From Dryomyza anilis (taxonomy: Eukaryota > Arthropoda > Insecta > Diptera > Dryomyzidae): DNA of 64,000 nt. The DNA lies in assembly GCA_951804985.1 (NCBI GenBank), contig OX638133.1, positions 76,142,367 through 76,206,366 of the forward strand. The letters are read 5' to 3'. The notes beneath the pieces were generated by a model. That model saw nothing but the letters and a program-made list of their open reading frames with translations, had not been told where the DNA came from and made no database searches. Position numbers and translations under genes: made by a program. The first letter of the stretch is position 1. Each line of letters begins with the position of its first letter. Shown here piece by piece: positions 41,946 through 54,626 of the stretch.

Positions 41946-44548
41946 TATCATTTCATTACTTATTGTTTAATAATATTAATCATCATACAAATATTTACAG
42001 GTACGATCACTCTGACATTAGGCAAGTTTTTTTGACAAATTTTGAAATATTTTGTTTTGATTCAAATTCAAATTTTCCAAAATTGAAATTTATGTTCAAA
42101 GAAAATATGAAAAATATTTTTCAGATTTTGTTTTGATTATAAAAATTTTTGTGAACATTTTTAAGTTATATCAAAGCATACCTTGATAATTATTTTTTTT
42201 TCTATAGAATTTTATATGAGATTTTTTTAATTGTGGATTTTGTTTTGATTTTAAAAATAAACTTCAAAAAACATGCCTAGTGTCACCTAAAGTAAACATT
42301 GGAAAAAATGAGAGAATGATCGTACCTGTATATATTTGTATCATGATATTAATCATACTATTGTTTAAGCAATTAATATTATTTGTGACATATCTATATG
42401 TTTGCAACAAACGTTTTAAAACATGCAGATTTATTCTAACAATCAACTTAAATCATATTAAATATTTTTAAGTAAATTCAAATTATAGCAGTCGTGCAAT
42501 AATCTTAAACCATTTTCAATTTTCGTTTAAAAATGCTTTCCGAAATACTTATATGCTTGTCACAATCATTTTGAAAAATAGCGATTAATTACGAAAATAA
42601 ACAAAACTCATAACAATGATTTTTAGAAAGTATTTCATATCACATTCTTGCCATATTATTTTTTTTTTGTTTGTCATTGCGTGAAATTTATTATTTTTTA
42701 ATAAGGTTTTGTTTTAAAAAATATTCCAAATAATTGTAAAAACATTTTAGATCATCTGATGTTGATCATAAATTGTTGAGCAAATAAGAAAATTGAATTT
42801 AAACATTACCTGTCCCACTGCTGCTCTTCTTAATATAAAATACAAATCAACTAGTTGCCAATGTCAATATAACGTCGAATTCAATTTTGCTACAGCTACA
42901 CTTTTTGTATCCTGCAATCCTAACAAAACGTTAACCAACAAAACATCTTCAACATATAACGACGCAAAAAATATACCCAACAACACAGTAACCCACAAAA
43001 CACTAACCCACGAAACCTTTACCTCACACAACATTTTAACCCACACAAAACTTTACCCCACACACAAAACAAATGCCCAACTTTACAAACGATTCCCCTA
43101 AGTGGGTTTTGCATTTTTTGCCATTTTCGCTACTGTGTCCTTAAATAAAATAACGAAATTGCTGGAAAAAATATACGTTCTCCAGGTTTTTGCAGTAAAA
43201 TACATCGAGGCTCCACAACAATACAAAATTTTACATTTAGATATAAAGCAAATGACACAGGCACACACAGTATTGCCACAGTATTCCCAATTGTTAGTAA
43301 TTTAGCTACTACCTGGACTACGCAATGTCAACAATGTTGTCATTGTCTCAGGTTAGGTAAATGATTCCCAGTGCCACGACAAAGTAGTTGGGTGAAGAAT
43401 ACAAATCAATTCTTAAGTAACTATGTACCATGGTTCGAAGGACATATCATTCGATGACGACGACGACTACGATGTACGTTGTTTTTCACTCCTCCAATCT
43501 ATAGGCAAACAAAATGATGTGACAAAATTTTAATTATTCAATGAATTAATATTTACTGTCAATATAGAAGCACCACCAACCCTAATTTTTTGTATTTTCT
43601 TGTCCTCTGAGGTACTCAGTTTGATCGATGATATCATTGCCATCATGATGTAATCCCCAAGGTACATAGACAGACAAGGTACAAACTAATTCCTGTGGGA
43701 TGATTTAAATATTCTGTGTAGGCAGTTGATTTTGTTATATTCAATGTTTATCTTAAAATTCGAAAATTGTATGATATGGCTATTTCTTTAAATAATTAAT
43801 ATTATTAACATGACTGGAAAACACGATATTATTTATTATTGCCAATAAAAAAGGGTCGTGTTTGTTATCGTTCAAAATAAACTAGTCATGTCACTCAACA
43901 CTTGTGCCAGAGGTAGTGACAAAAATTGTGTTCAAAACTATGCACTCAAAAAATAATTTTGTTTCCTACAACTAATAAAGTTTTTTTTATATTATTTTAA
44001 AATATATGATACAAATACAATATGATATGAATTAATATTAATTTGAAGTATATACTTTTTATTTTATAAGTATTTATGCTAAACTTTATTTTTGGGAGGA
44101 ACATACAAACATAAGCATACTTGAAGCTAATAATAATAGTTTTTGAAATGTATTTTAGCTAAAATAAATCATATTTTTAAGAAATCAAAAATTCATAACT
44201 GAAAACATTTGTACTACATATTTGGAAATATTTTTAATTTGCAGAAATACCTTTCGTTTCAAAAAATGTTTACGACAAACTATGTTCTTGTGACAAATAT
44301 GCAAACATAAACATACTTGAGAGAAACTCAATAGATATTTAAACATATGCTAGAACATATAGTGTAATGCATATTAAAAATATGTAAGTATAAACATAAA
44401 AATATATTTGCAGAATTTCATTAAATTAGTTTATATCAAACTTTGTAATACTTATACCAAAAAATAATTAATTTTTGAAACATTTTTTGTTTGTCTTTAA
44501 ATTATTTTATTATTTTAATCAATAACCTGGGTTGTTTCTCATAATAGA
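41946..44548. other. Mostly A+T-rich sequence, no gene seen
   Basis: From 42,910 to 43,090 the plus strand is almost purine-poor and rich in ACCCACAAAAC-type words, an approximate short repeat that gives a 102-codon frame (42,793-43,101) heavy in T and N. The segment 43,100-43,500 is slightly less A+T-rich, with GACGACGACGACTACGATG at 43,455. A pair of similar segments (CATACAAACATAAGCATACT and GCAAACATAAACATACTTGA) occurs near 44,102 and 44,299. None of this supports a gene. Confidence 0.4.
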
Positions 44549-44962
44549 TTAAATTATTTAGCCGTGGTAGCTCAGTGGTTAGTGCGTTGGACTGCGAGCC
44601 GAAAGGTCCCCGGCTCAAGCCTGGACTGGGGCTAACAACATCTTTTCATAGAAACATTTCTCTATACCGCGCTACCTCTCGGCAGTAAATGGCAAACCTC
44701 CCCGGTTCAAGCCTGGACTGGGGCTAACAACATCTTTTCATAGAAACATTTCTCAATACCGCTCTACCTCTAGACAGTAAATGGCAAACCTCCGAGAGTA
44801 AAACATTGCCTATGAAAAGCTCTCACCCGCCGTTCGGATTCTGTAGATCCCACCACTTTGAGTACAAATATAACACGCACAGATCAAAATGGTGAGAGAG
44901 CTCGGCCTAAGTTCTTATAGAACTGTAGTGTCAAACTATTATTATTATTATTAAATTATTTA
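44549..44962 (+). mobile_element. tRNA-derived SINE with internal 92-bp duplication
   Basis: A perfect 12-bp direct repeat TTAAATTATTTA flanks the element (44,549-44,560 and 44,951-44,962). The head GCCGTGGTAGCTCAGTGGTT gives a good A box, and GGCTCAAGCC stands for the B box. A 92-bp segment running from the B box to GGCAAACCTC is present twice (44,607-44,698 and 44,699-44,790); the second copy has the usual GGTTCAAGCC. Downstream the body lacks CGGCAATAAACT but keeps the 3' stem-loop and (ATT)n tail. The exact target duplication shows that it inserted recently. Confidence 0.95.
44607..44790 (+). repeat. 92-bp tandem duplication inside the SINE
   Basis: The two units differ at a handful of positions (GGCTCAAG versus GGTTCAAG; TCTCTATACCGCGCTACC versus TCTCAATACCGCTCTACC; CTCGGCAG versus CTAGACAG). 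The junction falls where CCTCCCCGG resembles GGTCCCCGG, so short homology could have mediated the event. The differences show that the duplication is not a simple assembly error. Confidence 0.92.
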
Positions 44963-45138
44963 TACAAAAATTATCTTTGATTTTGTAAAACAATAAGAAT
45001 TGCTCCAAAAACTTATATCTTCGCTATAATATTGTCAAACTATATCAAACTATATTAAATTATTTATAAAAAAATTATCTTTGAATATGTCAAACAATAA
45101 GAATTGCTCCAAAAACTTATATCTTCGCAATAATATTT
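44951..45138. repeat. Two tandem units of about 104 bp
   Basis: TTAAATTATTTA, then AATTATCTTTGA, AACAATAAGAATTGCTCCAA and AACTTATATCTTCGC occur at 44,951 and again at 45,055. The first unit begins exactly at the SINE's 3' target duplication, so the SINE inserted at or near the start of the first unit. Confidence 0.9.
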
Positions 45139-46334
45139 TTTTTTGGTGTAGCTTTTTATACAACAAATTTTAAACCCCTTATAAATGTATTAAATAATAA
45201 AAACAAGACAATTTCTGTCGCCCTCGCAGTTGAGTGTGCCATACTACAAACATAAGTTTGCAAATCCTGAACGTTCTCAATTTAATTAATTGAAGTGTTT
45301 TAGGACAGAATGCTCTGCAACTAAGCGTCCGTCAGGTCAAGGTGAATATGTATTTTTGTAATTAATTTCTTTTTGTGGAAAACTTTTTGTATGCTCTATA
45401 AATGTTTTCGGGTTATTTTTGTAATTATTACAAACAAAAAATATGCTTTATGGCAAACATAAAAACTTAAATAAAGTTATTATAGAATTATTGAATTCAT
45501 ACTCATTTATATTTGCATAACTTTATTTTAATTATAAATTTAGTTTGATATGATTAGTAAATATGAGTATAGTAAAATATAGTTGTTGCAAATAACACTA
45601 TAGTAAACATATGCTTACTATTAGCACTTTTAGAATGCACATGAATATGTTCTTTATGAGTATCCAAAAATATTGCCCGTATTCATATGAATTTCAATTA
45701 TATTTTTGCAAACATATTATTTATATAAATACGAAAATTATTACCACAATTATTTTTATAATAGCTTCTAAGAACAAAATTTCAATTACTACGAAATTTT
45801 AAAAATAAATATAAACGTAAACAATTTAGTTTTACTATAATACATATAATTTTATAGCTTTTATAAATTTAAAATATTAAATATAACTTAAAGCTATTTA
45901 TCGATATTCTTTTTGGTTACCTACCAAATTGCCTACAAACATGCAACATCCTTTGTTTAACTTTTCAATTATTGATTTTCTCCTTTTTATAGCTTTAAGG
46001 TAATGCGTTTACTTTATGCTTTGACGCCTTTTATAAAAACATATTTATGATGGCCTTAATAAAGTGTGATTAAATAATATATAATTTTGCATATTTTCTT
46101 TCAGCAATTTTTTTTTTATATATTTTTTCTTTTTGCATATTTTTCTCTTGCATGCTTCCTACCAATTTATGCAATATTTTGTATATAATTTGGAAAAGGT
46201 CCTTCAAGGCTATTAGTTTGCTTGAATTTAAAATTTGTGTTGTATAGGTTCATAACTATATTAATTTCATTGGCGTGAACAGGATTTAAAATGAAAGGTA
46301 TTGTGTGATGTCGACCTTTTTTCGAATTCTTTTA
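45139..46334. other. A+T-rich stretch, no gene seen
   Basis: A 170-bp patch at 45,210-45,380 is a little richer in G+C. A 63-codon frame at 45,611-45,802 has no motif. No repeat copy was recognised. Confidence 0.4.
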
Positions 46335-48045
46335 CATTAATATTAATACAATACTTATATAATATTAATAAAATATTTATGCAATATTTATACAAAATTT
46401 ATATATTATTTATACAATATTTATACAATAATTTTATAATATGTATACAATAATTTTATAATATTTATACAATATTTATACAATAATTTTATAATATTTA
46501 TACAATACTTATACAATATGTTTACAATATTTATACAATACTTATGCAATATTTTTACAATATTCATACAATATTTATACAATATTTATGCAATATTTAT
46601 ACAATATTTATACAATATTTATACAATATTTATACAATATTTATACAATATTTATACAATATTTAAACAATATTTATACAATATTTATACAATATTTATA
46701 CAATATTTATACAATATTTATTCAATAATTATACAATACTTATACAATATTTAAACAATATTTATACAATATTTATACAATATTTATACAATATTTATAC
46801 AATATTTATACAATATTTATACAATATTTATACAATATTTATGCAATATTTAAACAATATTTAAACAATATATATACAATATTTAAACAATATTTATACA
46901 ATATTTATACAATATTTATACAATATTTATACAATATTTAAACAATATTTATACAATATTTATACAATATTTATACAATATTTATACAATATTTATACAA
47001 TATTTATACAATATTTATACAATATTTATACAATATTTATACAATATTTATACAATATTTAAACAAAATTTAAAAAATATTTATACAATATTTATACAAT
47101 ATTTATACAATAATTTTATAATATGTATACAATAATTTTATAATATTTATACAATATTTATACAATAATTTTATAATATTTATACAATACTTATACAATA
47201 TGTTTACAATATTTATACAATATTTATACAATATGTATACAATATTTATACAATACTTATGCAATATTTTTACAATATTCATACAATATTTATACAATAT
47301 TTATACAATATGTATACAATATTTATACAATATTTATACAATCTTTAAACAATATTTATACAATATTTATACAATATTTATACAATATTTATACAATATT
47401 TATTCAATAATTATACAATACTTATACAATATTTAAACAATATTTATACAATATTTATACAATATTTATACAATATTTATACAATATTTATACAATATTT
47501 ATACAATATTTATGCAATATTTAAACAATATTTAAACAATATATATACAATATTTAAACAATATTTATACAATATTTATACAATATTTATACAATATTTA
47601 TACAATATTTAAACAATATTTAAACAATATTTATACAATATTTATACAATATTTATACAATATTTATACAATATTTATACAATATTTATACAATATTTAT
47701 ACAATATTTATACAATATTTATACAATATTTATACAATATTTAAACAAAATTTAAAAAATATTTATACAATATTTATTCAATATTTATAGAATATTTATA
47801 AAATATTTATTCAATAATTATACAATACTTATGCAATATTTTTACAATATTCATACAATATTTTTACAATATTTATACAATATTTATACAATATTTAAAC
47901 AATATTTATACAATATTTATACAATATTTATACAATATTTGTACAATATTTGTTCTATAATTATACAATACTTATACAATGTTTTAACAATATGTATACA
48001 ACTATTATAAAATAGTTATACATTGTTTATACAATAATTTTGCAA
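46335..48045. repeat. 1.7-kb array of an 11-bp unit
   Basis: The consensus unit is TATTTATACAA, repeated about 150 times with point variants (ATAATTTTATA, TATGTATACAA, TATTTAAACAA). The plus strand is almost free of G. Within the array a longer segment is repeated: the block with ATGTATACAATAATTTTATA begins at 46,441 and 47,123, an offset of 682 bp or 62 units, with a three-unit shift inside. A third, partial block follows 47,790. Since 33 bp encode 11 residues in every frame, the array yields open frames on both strands (such as 46,518-46,754 and 47,200-47,436) that need not be genes. Confidence 0.97.
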
Positions 48046-49085
48046 TAATTTTAGTATATACATTTTTAAAATGTACATAGTAAATAAAATATTAATTTTC
48101 TTTTCAATTTTCATTAGATTCTTCAACAACTAAGACATATAATTGAACAAAAATGTCAAATTAAAATTTTTAATTTAAAATTTAATTAAAAAAAAAACAA
48201 TTAGGCACTCTAAGTGTCACCAACCGCAAGTTATTTATGAAGTCACAAAGTGCCTAAACCCACAAACTACGGTTCAACACGAACCCCAATTTAGTAGATG
48301 AGCCGTCAGACAGACACTCAATTTTTAACATTGTAAAAAATGTCCTCTCTGTAGCCTCAACATAATCCATATTTTCATTTTTAATTAGCATTTAATGTGC
48401 ACCAAAACAAATACAAAAAAACACAGACGTTACCACCGCAGACACTAATCTAAACAAGTGACCAAGATATTTGCGGCAGGTCAACGTAAAAAAATATATA
48501 AAAACAAAATAATAAAACAGAAGAAAATATTATAAAAATACTACAACGTGTATTTTTTTTTTGTGTGTGTGACCTAAAGTCAAATTAATAAACTGCAGGT
48601 TGTGAAAGGACATTGTGTTCAAAATGCAGACGTTTACCAACCGCCGTTTACCACCAGAACTGCGGTTATGTAAATAACTTAGGTTGAAAGCATTTTTGTT
48701 GAGAAACTAATAAATTTGTAACGAACGTGAGAGTTGGTAAGAAAATCACAGAGACGACCTTTATTATTTTGGACAAACAAAGTCGTTAAGAAATTACAAA
48801 CAAAAATATGATTGTTGAAAGAAATAAATCAATAAAATGCATTTATTTAACAAAATTGGGCAAAAACGAAGACACACAAAAAATTATTATGTTTGTGGTT
48901 GTATAATATTAATTATTATACTTGTGACAAATTGCATTAATCAAAATCAATCATAGTATTAATTATATTTAAATTTTAAATAAACGTAATCTGAAAATTC
49001 ATACATATGTTTACAACAGTTATTTAGAAGTGCTTAATATTATTATTAAACTATAATATTTTTTGAGAAACATCCAAAGAATGAT
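48046..49085. other. Sequence downstream of the 11-bp array, no gene seen
   Basis: The stretch 48,195-48,700 is richer in G+C than its surroundings (GGCACTCTAAGTGTCACC, GAGCCGTCAGACAGACACTC, CAACCGCCGTTTACCACC) and has no repeat similarity, so it is a candidate island of host function. The remainder is A+T-rich. Confidence 0.35.
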
Positions 49086-49910
49086 TATATATTTGAGATA
49101 AACGCTTAGCTCTTTCGTGTAGATATCATATTATATTGGAAAACATTATCGTTTTTATAATTGTATAATTGTTGCAAACAAATTTAAATTGCGGTAACAA
49201 TTATATATTTGAGGTAAACGTTTAGCTCTTTTGCGTAGATATCATGTTATATTGGAAAACATTATCGTTTTTATAATTGTATAATTGTTGCAAACATATT
49301 TAAATTGCGGTAACAATTAATAAATACTATTATGTTTGAGTAGCCGCGGTAGCTCAGTGGTTAGTGCGTTGGACTGCGAGCCGAAAGGTCCCCGGTTCAA
49401 GCCTGGACTGGGGCTAACAACATCTTTTCATAGAAACATTTTTCTATACCGCGCTACCTCTCGGCAGTAAATGGCAAACCTCCGAGAGTAAAAACAATGC
49501 CTATGAAAAGCTCTCACCCGCCGTTCGGATTCGGCAATAAACTGTAGGTCCCACCACTTTGAGTACAAATATAACACGCACAGCTCAAAATGGTGAGAGA
49601 GCTCGGCCTAAGTTCTTATAGAACTGTAGTGCCAAACTATTATTATTAATTATGTTTGATATGTAATATATATGTACGAAATAAAGCAGTTTAATTTATG
49701 TTTATACCAAATATACATGAGTAAAAATTATTATGATATTTTGGAGAATCAGCTAAAAAATGAGTATATGTTTGAGGTGGACATTTAGTTCCTAGTTTTT
49801 ATTGGACAATATTTTGATAATCGTGCCAACAGTGAGTATATGTTTGAGCAAAACGTTTCGGAAATGTCATGTTTTATTAGAAAACATTATCGTGTTTGTT
49901 TAAAATTCTA
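49086..49910. repeat. 116-bp tandem repeat, four units, split by a SINE
   Basis: Two similar units (49,086-49,201 and 49,202-49,317) share ATATTTGAG, TAAACG, TTAGCTCTT, GTAGATATCAT, TTATATTGGAAAACATTATC, GTTTTTATAATTGTATAATT and GTTGCAAACA. After the SINE at 49,340-49,648, more diverged units resume near 49,750 and 49,830 (GAGTATATGTTTGAG, AAAACATTATCGTGTTTG). The SINE therefore entered an existing array. Many of the same words occur singly in other parts of the window. Confidence 0.85.
49329..49659 (+). mobile_element. Complete, best-preserved tRNA-derived SINE
   Basis: The element (49,340-49,648) is flanked by a perfect 11-bp duplication ATTATGTTTGA (49,329-49,339 and 49,649-49,659). The A box TAGCTCAGTGG and B box GGTTCAAGCC fit RNA polymerase III consensus sequences. 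The tRNA-unrelated body follows, with CTCGGCAGTAAATGGCAAAC and CTCACCCGCCGTTCGGATTC, then the 3' stem-loop AAGTTCTTATAGAACTG and an (ATT)n tail. It encodes no protein and depends on a LINE reverse transcriptase. I use it as the reference copy. The anticodon arm is too altered to assign the source tRNA. Confidence 0.97.
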
Positions 49911-51383
49911 GCAATCAAAAACTTGACTAAGACGATTTACAAATTGTTGTAACAATTATTTCTGTTATTAGTTAATATTCTAATGCAATACATTAAACAA
50001 TTATATTTTAATTTGAACAAAAACTAATAACCATTATTTTCACTTTCTATTTTAGGTATGTAATAATAAAGTGTTACTTTGGAAAAATAAAAGTACATTT
50101 GGTATGTATTTTGATAAAATAAAAATCTTTGAAATGTAATCAGCAAAAATACTAATCAGTAAAATACAAAAATTAACTATGCCAAATATTTCCTCTTTTC
50201 AACATGTACGCAAAAAATCAAAGCAAATTGTTTACTGTGTCAATAACAAATAAAGAAATACTGAAAATAAACATGCCAGATACATTTTCCCCCAAAAACA
50301 TAAACCTCTACACCACAAATACATAAGGATTGTAGTGAAATTCAATATTGATTGACAAAAGGATCCCGATTTTCTGCACATAACAAAAATTATTGAAACG
50401 ATATTGCGTATAAAAGAAAACCACATTCAAGGATTTAATTTCGTTTTTTTCCTGGTTTTGTTTTTTACTTGCATTGACTGGATGCCTTTTTTCCCCAATA
50501 TTGACATGGCAAAACGATTCTTGTTCTGTATAAAAAAAAAAACAAAGCAATTGTTTATAAACAACTCAAGTAAAATGCTGAAATGTTGGTTTTTCCAAGA
50601 AGTGTCAGGCATTTTCATGTATGTATAAAGTGATTTAATAATACAAAACAAATAACATTAGTACAAGTAACACGTAGATATATTGAAGAAAGCAATAAAA
50701 AATATAAGAAATAAATATTTCTGAAATTGTTTTGAACCAGTTTATGCTGAAAAAACATGCGGGTTGTATTATATTATTCAAATTGATCGATATATATCAT
50801 TTTATGCGTGAAATCATGCATTTATAAATGAATCAAACAAAGTGTCAGCCAGAAGTTTGGCAGGTGCTGATGGCACATATTTATAAGGTCGTACTGAACA
50901 CTTTTGTCAGCACTTTTTCAAATGTCACTCAAGAAGGTGTTTTGTACATATAAGTATTTGGAATAAATGCGCATACTTTATTACTTATTTATAGAAAACA
51001 ATCAGACATTTACATATCAAACTAGAGGGTAAAGAAAAAGTAAAGGCATATGCTTGGATTACAGGAATTTATTATTTATTGGTAACGATAGAGGGTTAAT
51101 ATTCTATAAGACATACCAAGGATCTATACAATTTTTATTTTTTGTTGATTTCAAATTACTTTTAAATGCAAAGTTTTATTCGTGGACGATATGAAATATA
51201 CAAATATGAATACTGCAAAAATATTATTGCCATTATAAAGACATTATTTATGTTAAAAATCTATTAAAAAATATTTTGGTTGAAATTTTAAATTTAAATA
51301 TTTTTTTTTAAATCTCTGAAGAACATTTTATGTACAACTATAATTTAAAATGAATGAACAAATGTTTATATTGTTGGACCAAC
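49911..51383. other. A+T-rich stretch, no gene seen
   Basis: Several overlapping frames of 64-80 codons on both strands between 50,230 and 50,650 cancel each other as gene candidates and have no motifs. No repeat copy was recognised. Confidence 0.45.
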
Positions 51384-51729
51384 TATGATTATGTAGCCGC
51401 GGTAGCTCAGTGTTTAGTGCGTTGGACTGCGAGCTGAAAGGTCTCCAGTTCAAGCATGGACTGGGGCTAAAAACATCTTTTCATAGAAACATTTTTCTAT
51501 ACCGCGCTACCTCTCGGCAGTAAATGACAAACCTACGAGAGTAAAACATTGCCTATGAAAAGCTCTTACCCGCCCGCCATTCGGATAAACTGTAGGTCCC
51601 ACCATTTTGAGTACAAATATAACACGCATAGCTGTGCTGTGCGAGCTAGCTCAAAATGATGAGAGAGCTCGTCATAAGTTCTTATAGGGCTGTTGTGCCA
51701 AACTATTATTATTATTATTATGATTATGT
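51384..51729 (+). mobile_element. Complete tRNA-derived SINE
   Basis: A perfect 11-bp duplication TATGATTATGT flanks it (51,384-51,394 and 51,719-51,729). The A box has one change (TAGCTCAGTGT). The B-box region reads AGTTCAAGCA, with a G-to-A and a C-to-A change, so transcription may be weakened. The body has a small local duplication (CCCGCCCGCC) and an insertion around GCTGTGCTGTGCGAGCTAGC. The tail is ATTATTATTATTATT. Confidence 0.95.
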
Positions 51730-53455
51730 TAAGGAAACATTTATATAGTTGTCAGTCATTAATAAATTTGAATAAATATTGTTGTAGAAAATATATGTGG
51801 CAATTATGTTTATGATTATCCAACATTTTTCTGATTCTTAACCATCTAACATAATTGCTTCGATTGATTATTCCAATTATGAATTATTTTAAAATGTTTC
51901 CCTCAATCAATATATAATTATTTAATGATCCCTTTAATGATAAAAAATTAAAAATGATTTTTTTTAGTTTTCTTATTAAACAATTCAACTTTATTTTGAA
52001 CAAACATATCGGAAACCACAAAGACTTAAAAGGAGAATTTGAAAATAATATATAAAAACATCACAAAACTTTCCGAATGCATTTTATGCTACAAAAATCT
52101 TTGCAACAATTAGTCGTCAATAAAATATAAATTAAATCCCAAAAAGTCACGATTTAAAATAGCATACTAATGAAAGCAATGTAATCAGCATTAAAGTAAA
52201 AATAATTCTAAAAGATACCACAATAATTGTTGGTATTTTCTTCAAATAATTCTACATAAATTTATCAGCATTAATCAGTGGATTTTTTTTTATAATACAG
52301 ACGTTGTCCATGCCGACTGTCTTGATTATGATTTTAAGAATGTTATCTGTCTTCCTTTTATTGGGAACGCGTCTATCTATTTATTTAACTAGATATGTAA
52401 CTAGCTATTTAAGCAGATGAGTATCATTTGACTTTCTGCTTTTTTAGGGTTTTGTTTACATGGGCGTTTTTCAGAGCTACATAAGGTGCATGTAGTACAT
52501 GTTAAGATTTTGTGACGCAAAAATTGATAAAGTTGCAGTTGACAATGACATATGAGAATAGCACAAACAGACTTAATACAAATTCAAAATAATACTTAAA
52601 ATAAACAAAAACGCCGTAGACATTTAAGTAATTCATCAAAATAGTAAAACAGATTACAAAAATCAACTGACAACTTTGGTTGAGCATTTGTAAAGAATTA
52701 AAGTGGTCTGTATCATTGTCTGCAAATACCTTTCAAGTGGTATACAATTTAAATATTGTATTTCTATATAGAATTTCAATATTGTATAAATATTTAAAAA
52801 TTTCTGTTCAATTGCCTTTTTATATTGAGTTTTTAAAACTAATTTAATTTTTATTACAAAACAGTAAAAAGGTCTGCAGTTAAAGCAACAATGAAAACTT
52901 TTAGCATAAAATTTGTTACAACTTTTTTTCTTTACTTAGGGATAGTGGGAAAGAATAAGCCCTATTGTAATCTTGATAAAAAAAAGGACTAAAAGCAATT
53001 TAACTATTAACTTTAGGTGTGAGAAATACAAAAAAATGAAGCCACATATAAAAGTATATACTTTGCACCTTTAAATATTCCTGAATATTCATTATTTGCG
53101 TAGCCTTGATTTATTGAGTTAATGAACAGCTAAAAGGAATTTTATAAAGTGTTCTTTCTATTTTCCGAATCGTTTTTCTTGTTCCCTTGTGTTGGTGGTG
53201 TTCAAAATAAATGTCAAGTAAAATTGCTTAATGGTCTGGAAATTGTAACGTCTACTAAAAGAGTACTTTGATAAATAACTATTCGAGTATTTGTGGGAAA
53301 TGAATTTGTAGTGGCGTTAGCATGCTAAATGATCAATATTTTCAAATGAATAAAAAAAAACTGTTGATTTACAATTGTTATTCATAAATTAAAAATTTGG
53401 TTTTAATTTTTTGCAAAATTTCCTATGAATGATAAAAATGTGAAACGCATAATAA
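51730..53455. other. A+T-rich stretch, no gene seen
   Basis: A 61-codon minus-strand frame at 52,502-52,687 is without motif. No element was recognised. Confidence 0.45.
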
Positions 53456-53790
53456 CCAGGAAGGTTAGTTCATATGGGAAATTTTGAAGTAGATAAATTT
53501 TGATAGTAAGAATTATGAAAGTATAGTCGGACTAAGCCGACATTATCCATATGCGATAATGTGTGCGGTTACATTTTAAATAAGATAAGTGTTTACGAAT
53601 GCTTCAAATAATCCCAAACTGTCAATGTATAAAGAATTTCCTTTCATTTGAGTAGACATATATACGAATAGGTAAGTTTACCGTAATTCGATATTTTTTT
53701 TCGGGCACCACAAGTCGTTTCGGGGGAAAATATCATTTTTATAAAATATACAATATATATTTGAGCAAAAGTGTTTACTTCTGGCGGTAT
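53456..53790 (-). mobile_element. DINE-1-like subfamily B, truncated
   Basis: GGAAGGTTAGTTCATATGGG, AAATTTTGAAGTAGATAAAT, AAAGTATAGTCGGACTAAGC, TGTGTGCGGTTACATTTTAA, GAATTTCCTTTCATTTGAGT and GTGTTTACTTCTGGCG follow the inverse of subfamily B in the same order as in the copy at 57,645-57,960. The 5' half (core, microsatellite and TATACCC terminus) is missing. Confidence 0.75.
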
Positions 53791-54595
53791 AAAAAATGAA
53801 AGTTTTTGTTGAATATTTTAAAGTAGTTGGTTTATTATGTTTACAGAAAACATATAATGATTACCATAAATATGTGGATTTAAAGAAAATGAATTATTTT
53901 AAAAATGAAACTTTATTTTAAGAAACACAAAAACATTCTGAAGAAAATTTATAAAATTATTTTCTTATAATAAAATAAAAATCTAAACAAATGTGATAAT
54001 TTCATAAATAAAAAGTAAAGTAAAATATTAACAAGTAATAAGAAAATTAAAATAATTGCAATGATGCCCACATAATTTAGTTTTTAATATCATTTACAAT
54101 TTCATTAGTTCTATTTTAAACAATAAATTTATATTAAAAATACAGAACTTTGATTATATTTCAAACATTTTTCAAATATGTTTGCTGTAAACATTATAAT
54201 TTTTCTCAGAAAAAAGATAACGTTTTACATATAAAATGCACATAGTTATTTCACTTTTTTGTATTTATTGTTGTATTTATTTGTTATATGTTTTAAAATA
54301 TATGTGTTAAAATTAAAAAAAAAACAACTGAAATTCATAGTGTTCTGAGAATCATATTAAAACAACTATAAAGCCTTGTAAACATTTTTTAAAATAAATG
54401 GTATTTTATTTCCCTTTTTATACGTTCGTTAATTGTTTACAAAAAATTTTTAATTAATCAATGCTTTTAATTAGACTCTTCTGTAGGCCACAAATTATTC
54501 ACAGCATACCAAACAAAGTGTGGTTTATTGGTTTATTGAAAATATTGATAATATGATTAATTAAATGATTTTCAAGCAATGCAATTTATATAAAC

Positions 54596-54626
<31 letters not shown>

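Noticed and set aside
42793..43101. 102-codon frame rich in T and N
   Set aside because: It follows a degenerate ACCCACAAAAC-type short repeat and lacks any start context or domain.
46518..47436. Open frames encoding repeated IQYLYNIYTIF-type units
   Set aside because: Any 11-bp repeat without stops gives 11-residue periodic frames in all phases. The frames follow from the array and need no selection.
46335..48045. CRISPR array
   Set aside because: There are no unique spacers between repeats, the unit is 11 bp, and the context is a fly nuclear genome.
49340..49420. Functional tRNA gene
   Set aside because: A and B boxes are present, but the anticodon arm and acceptor stem do not pair well, and the sequence continues into a SINE body with a target duplication.
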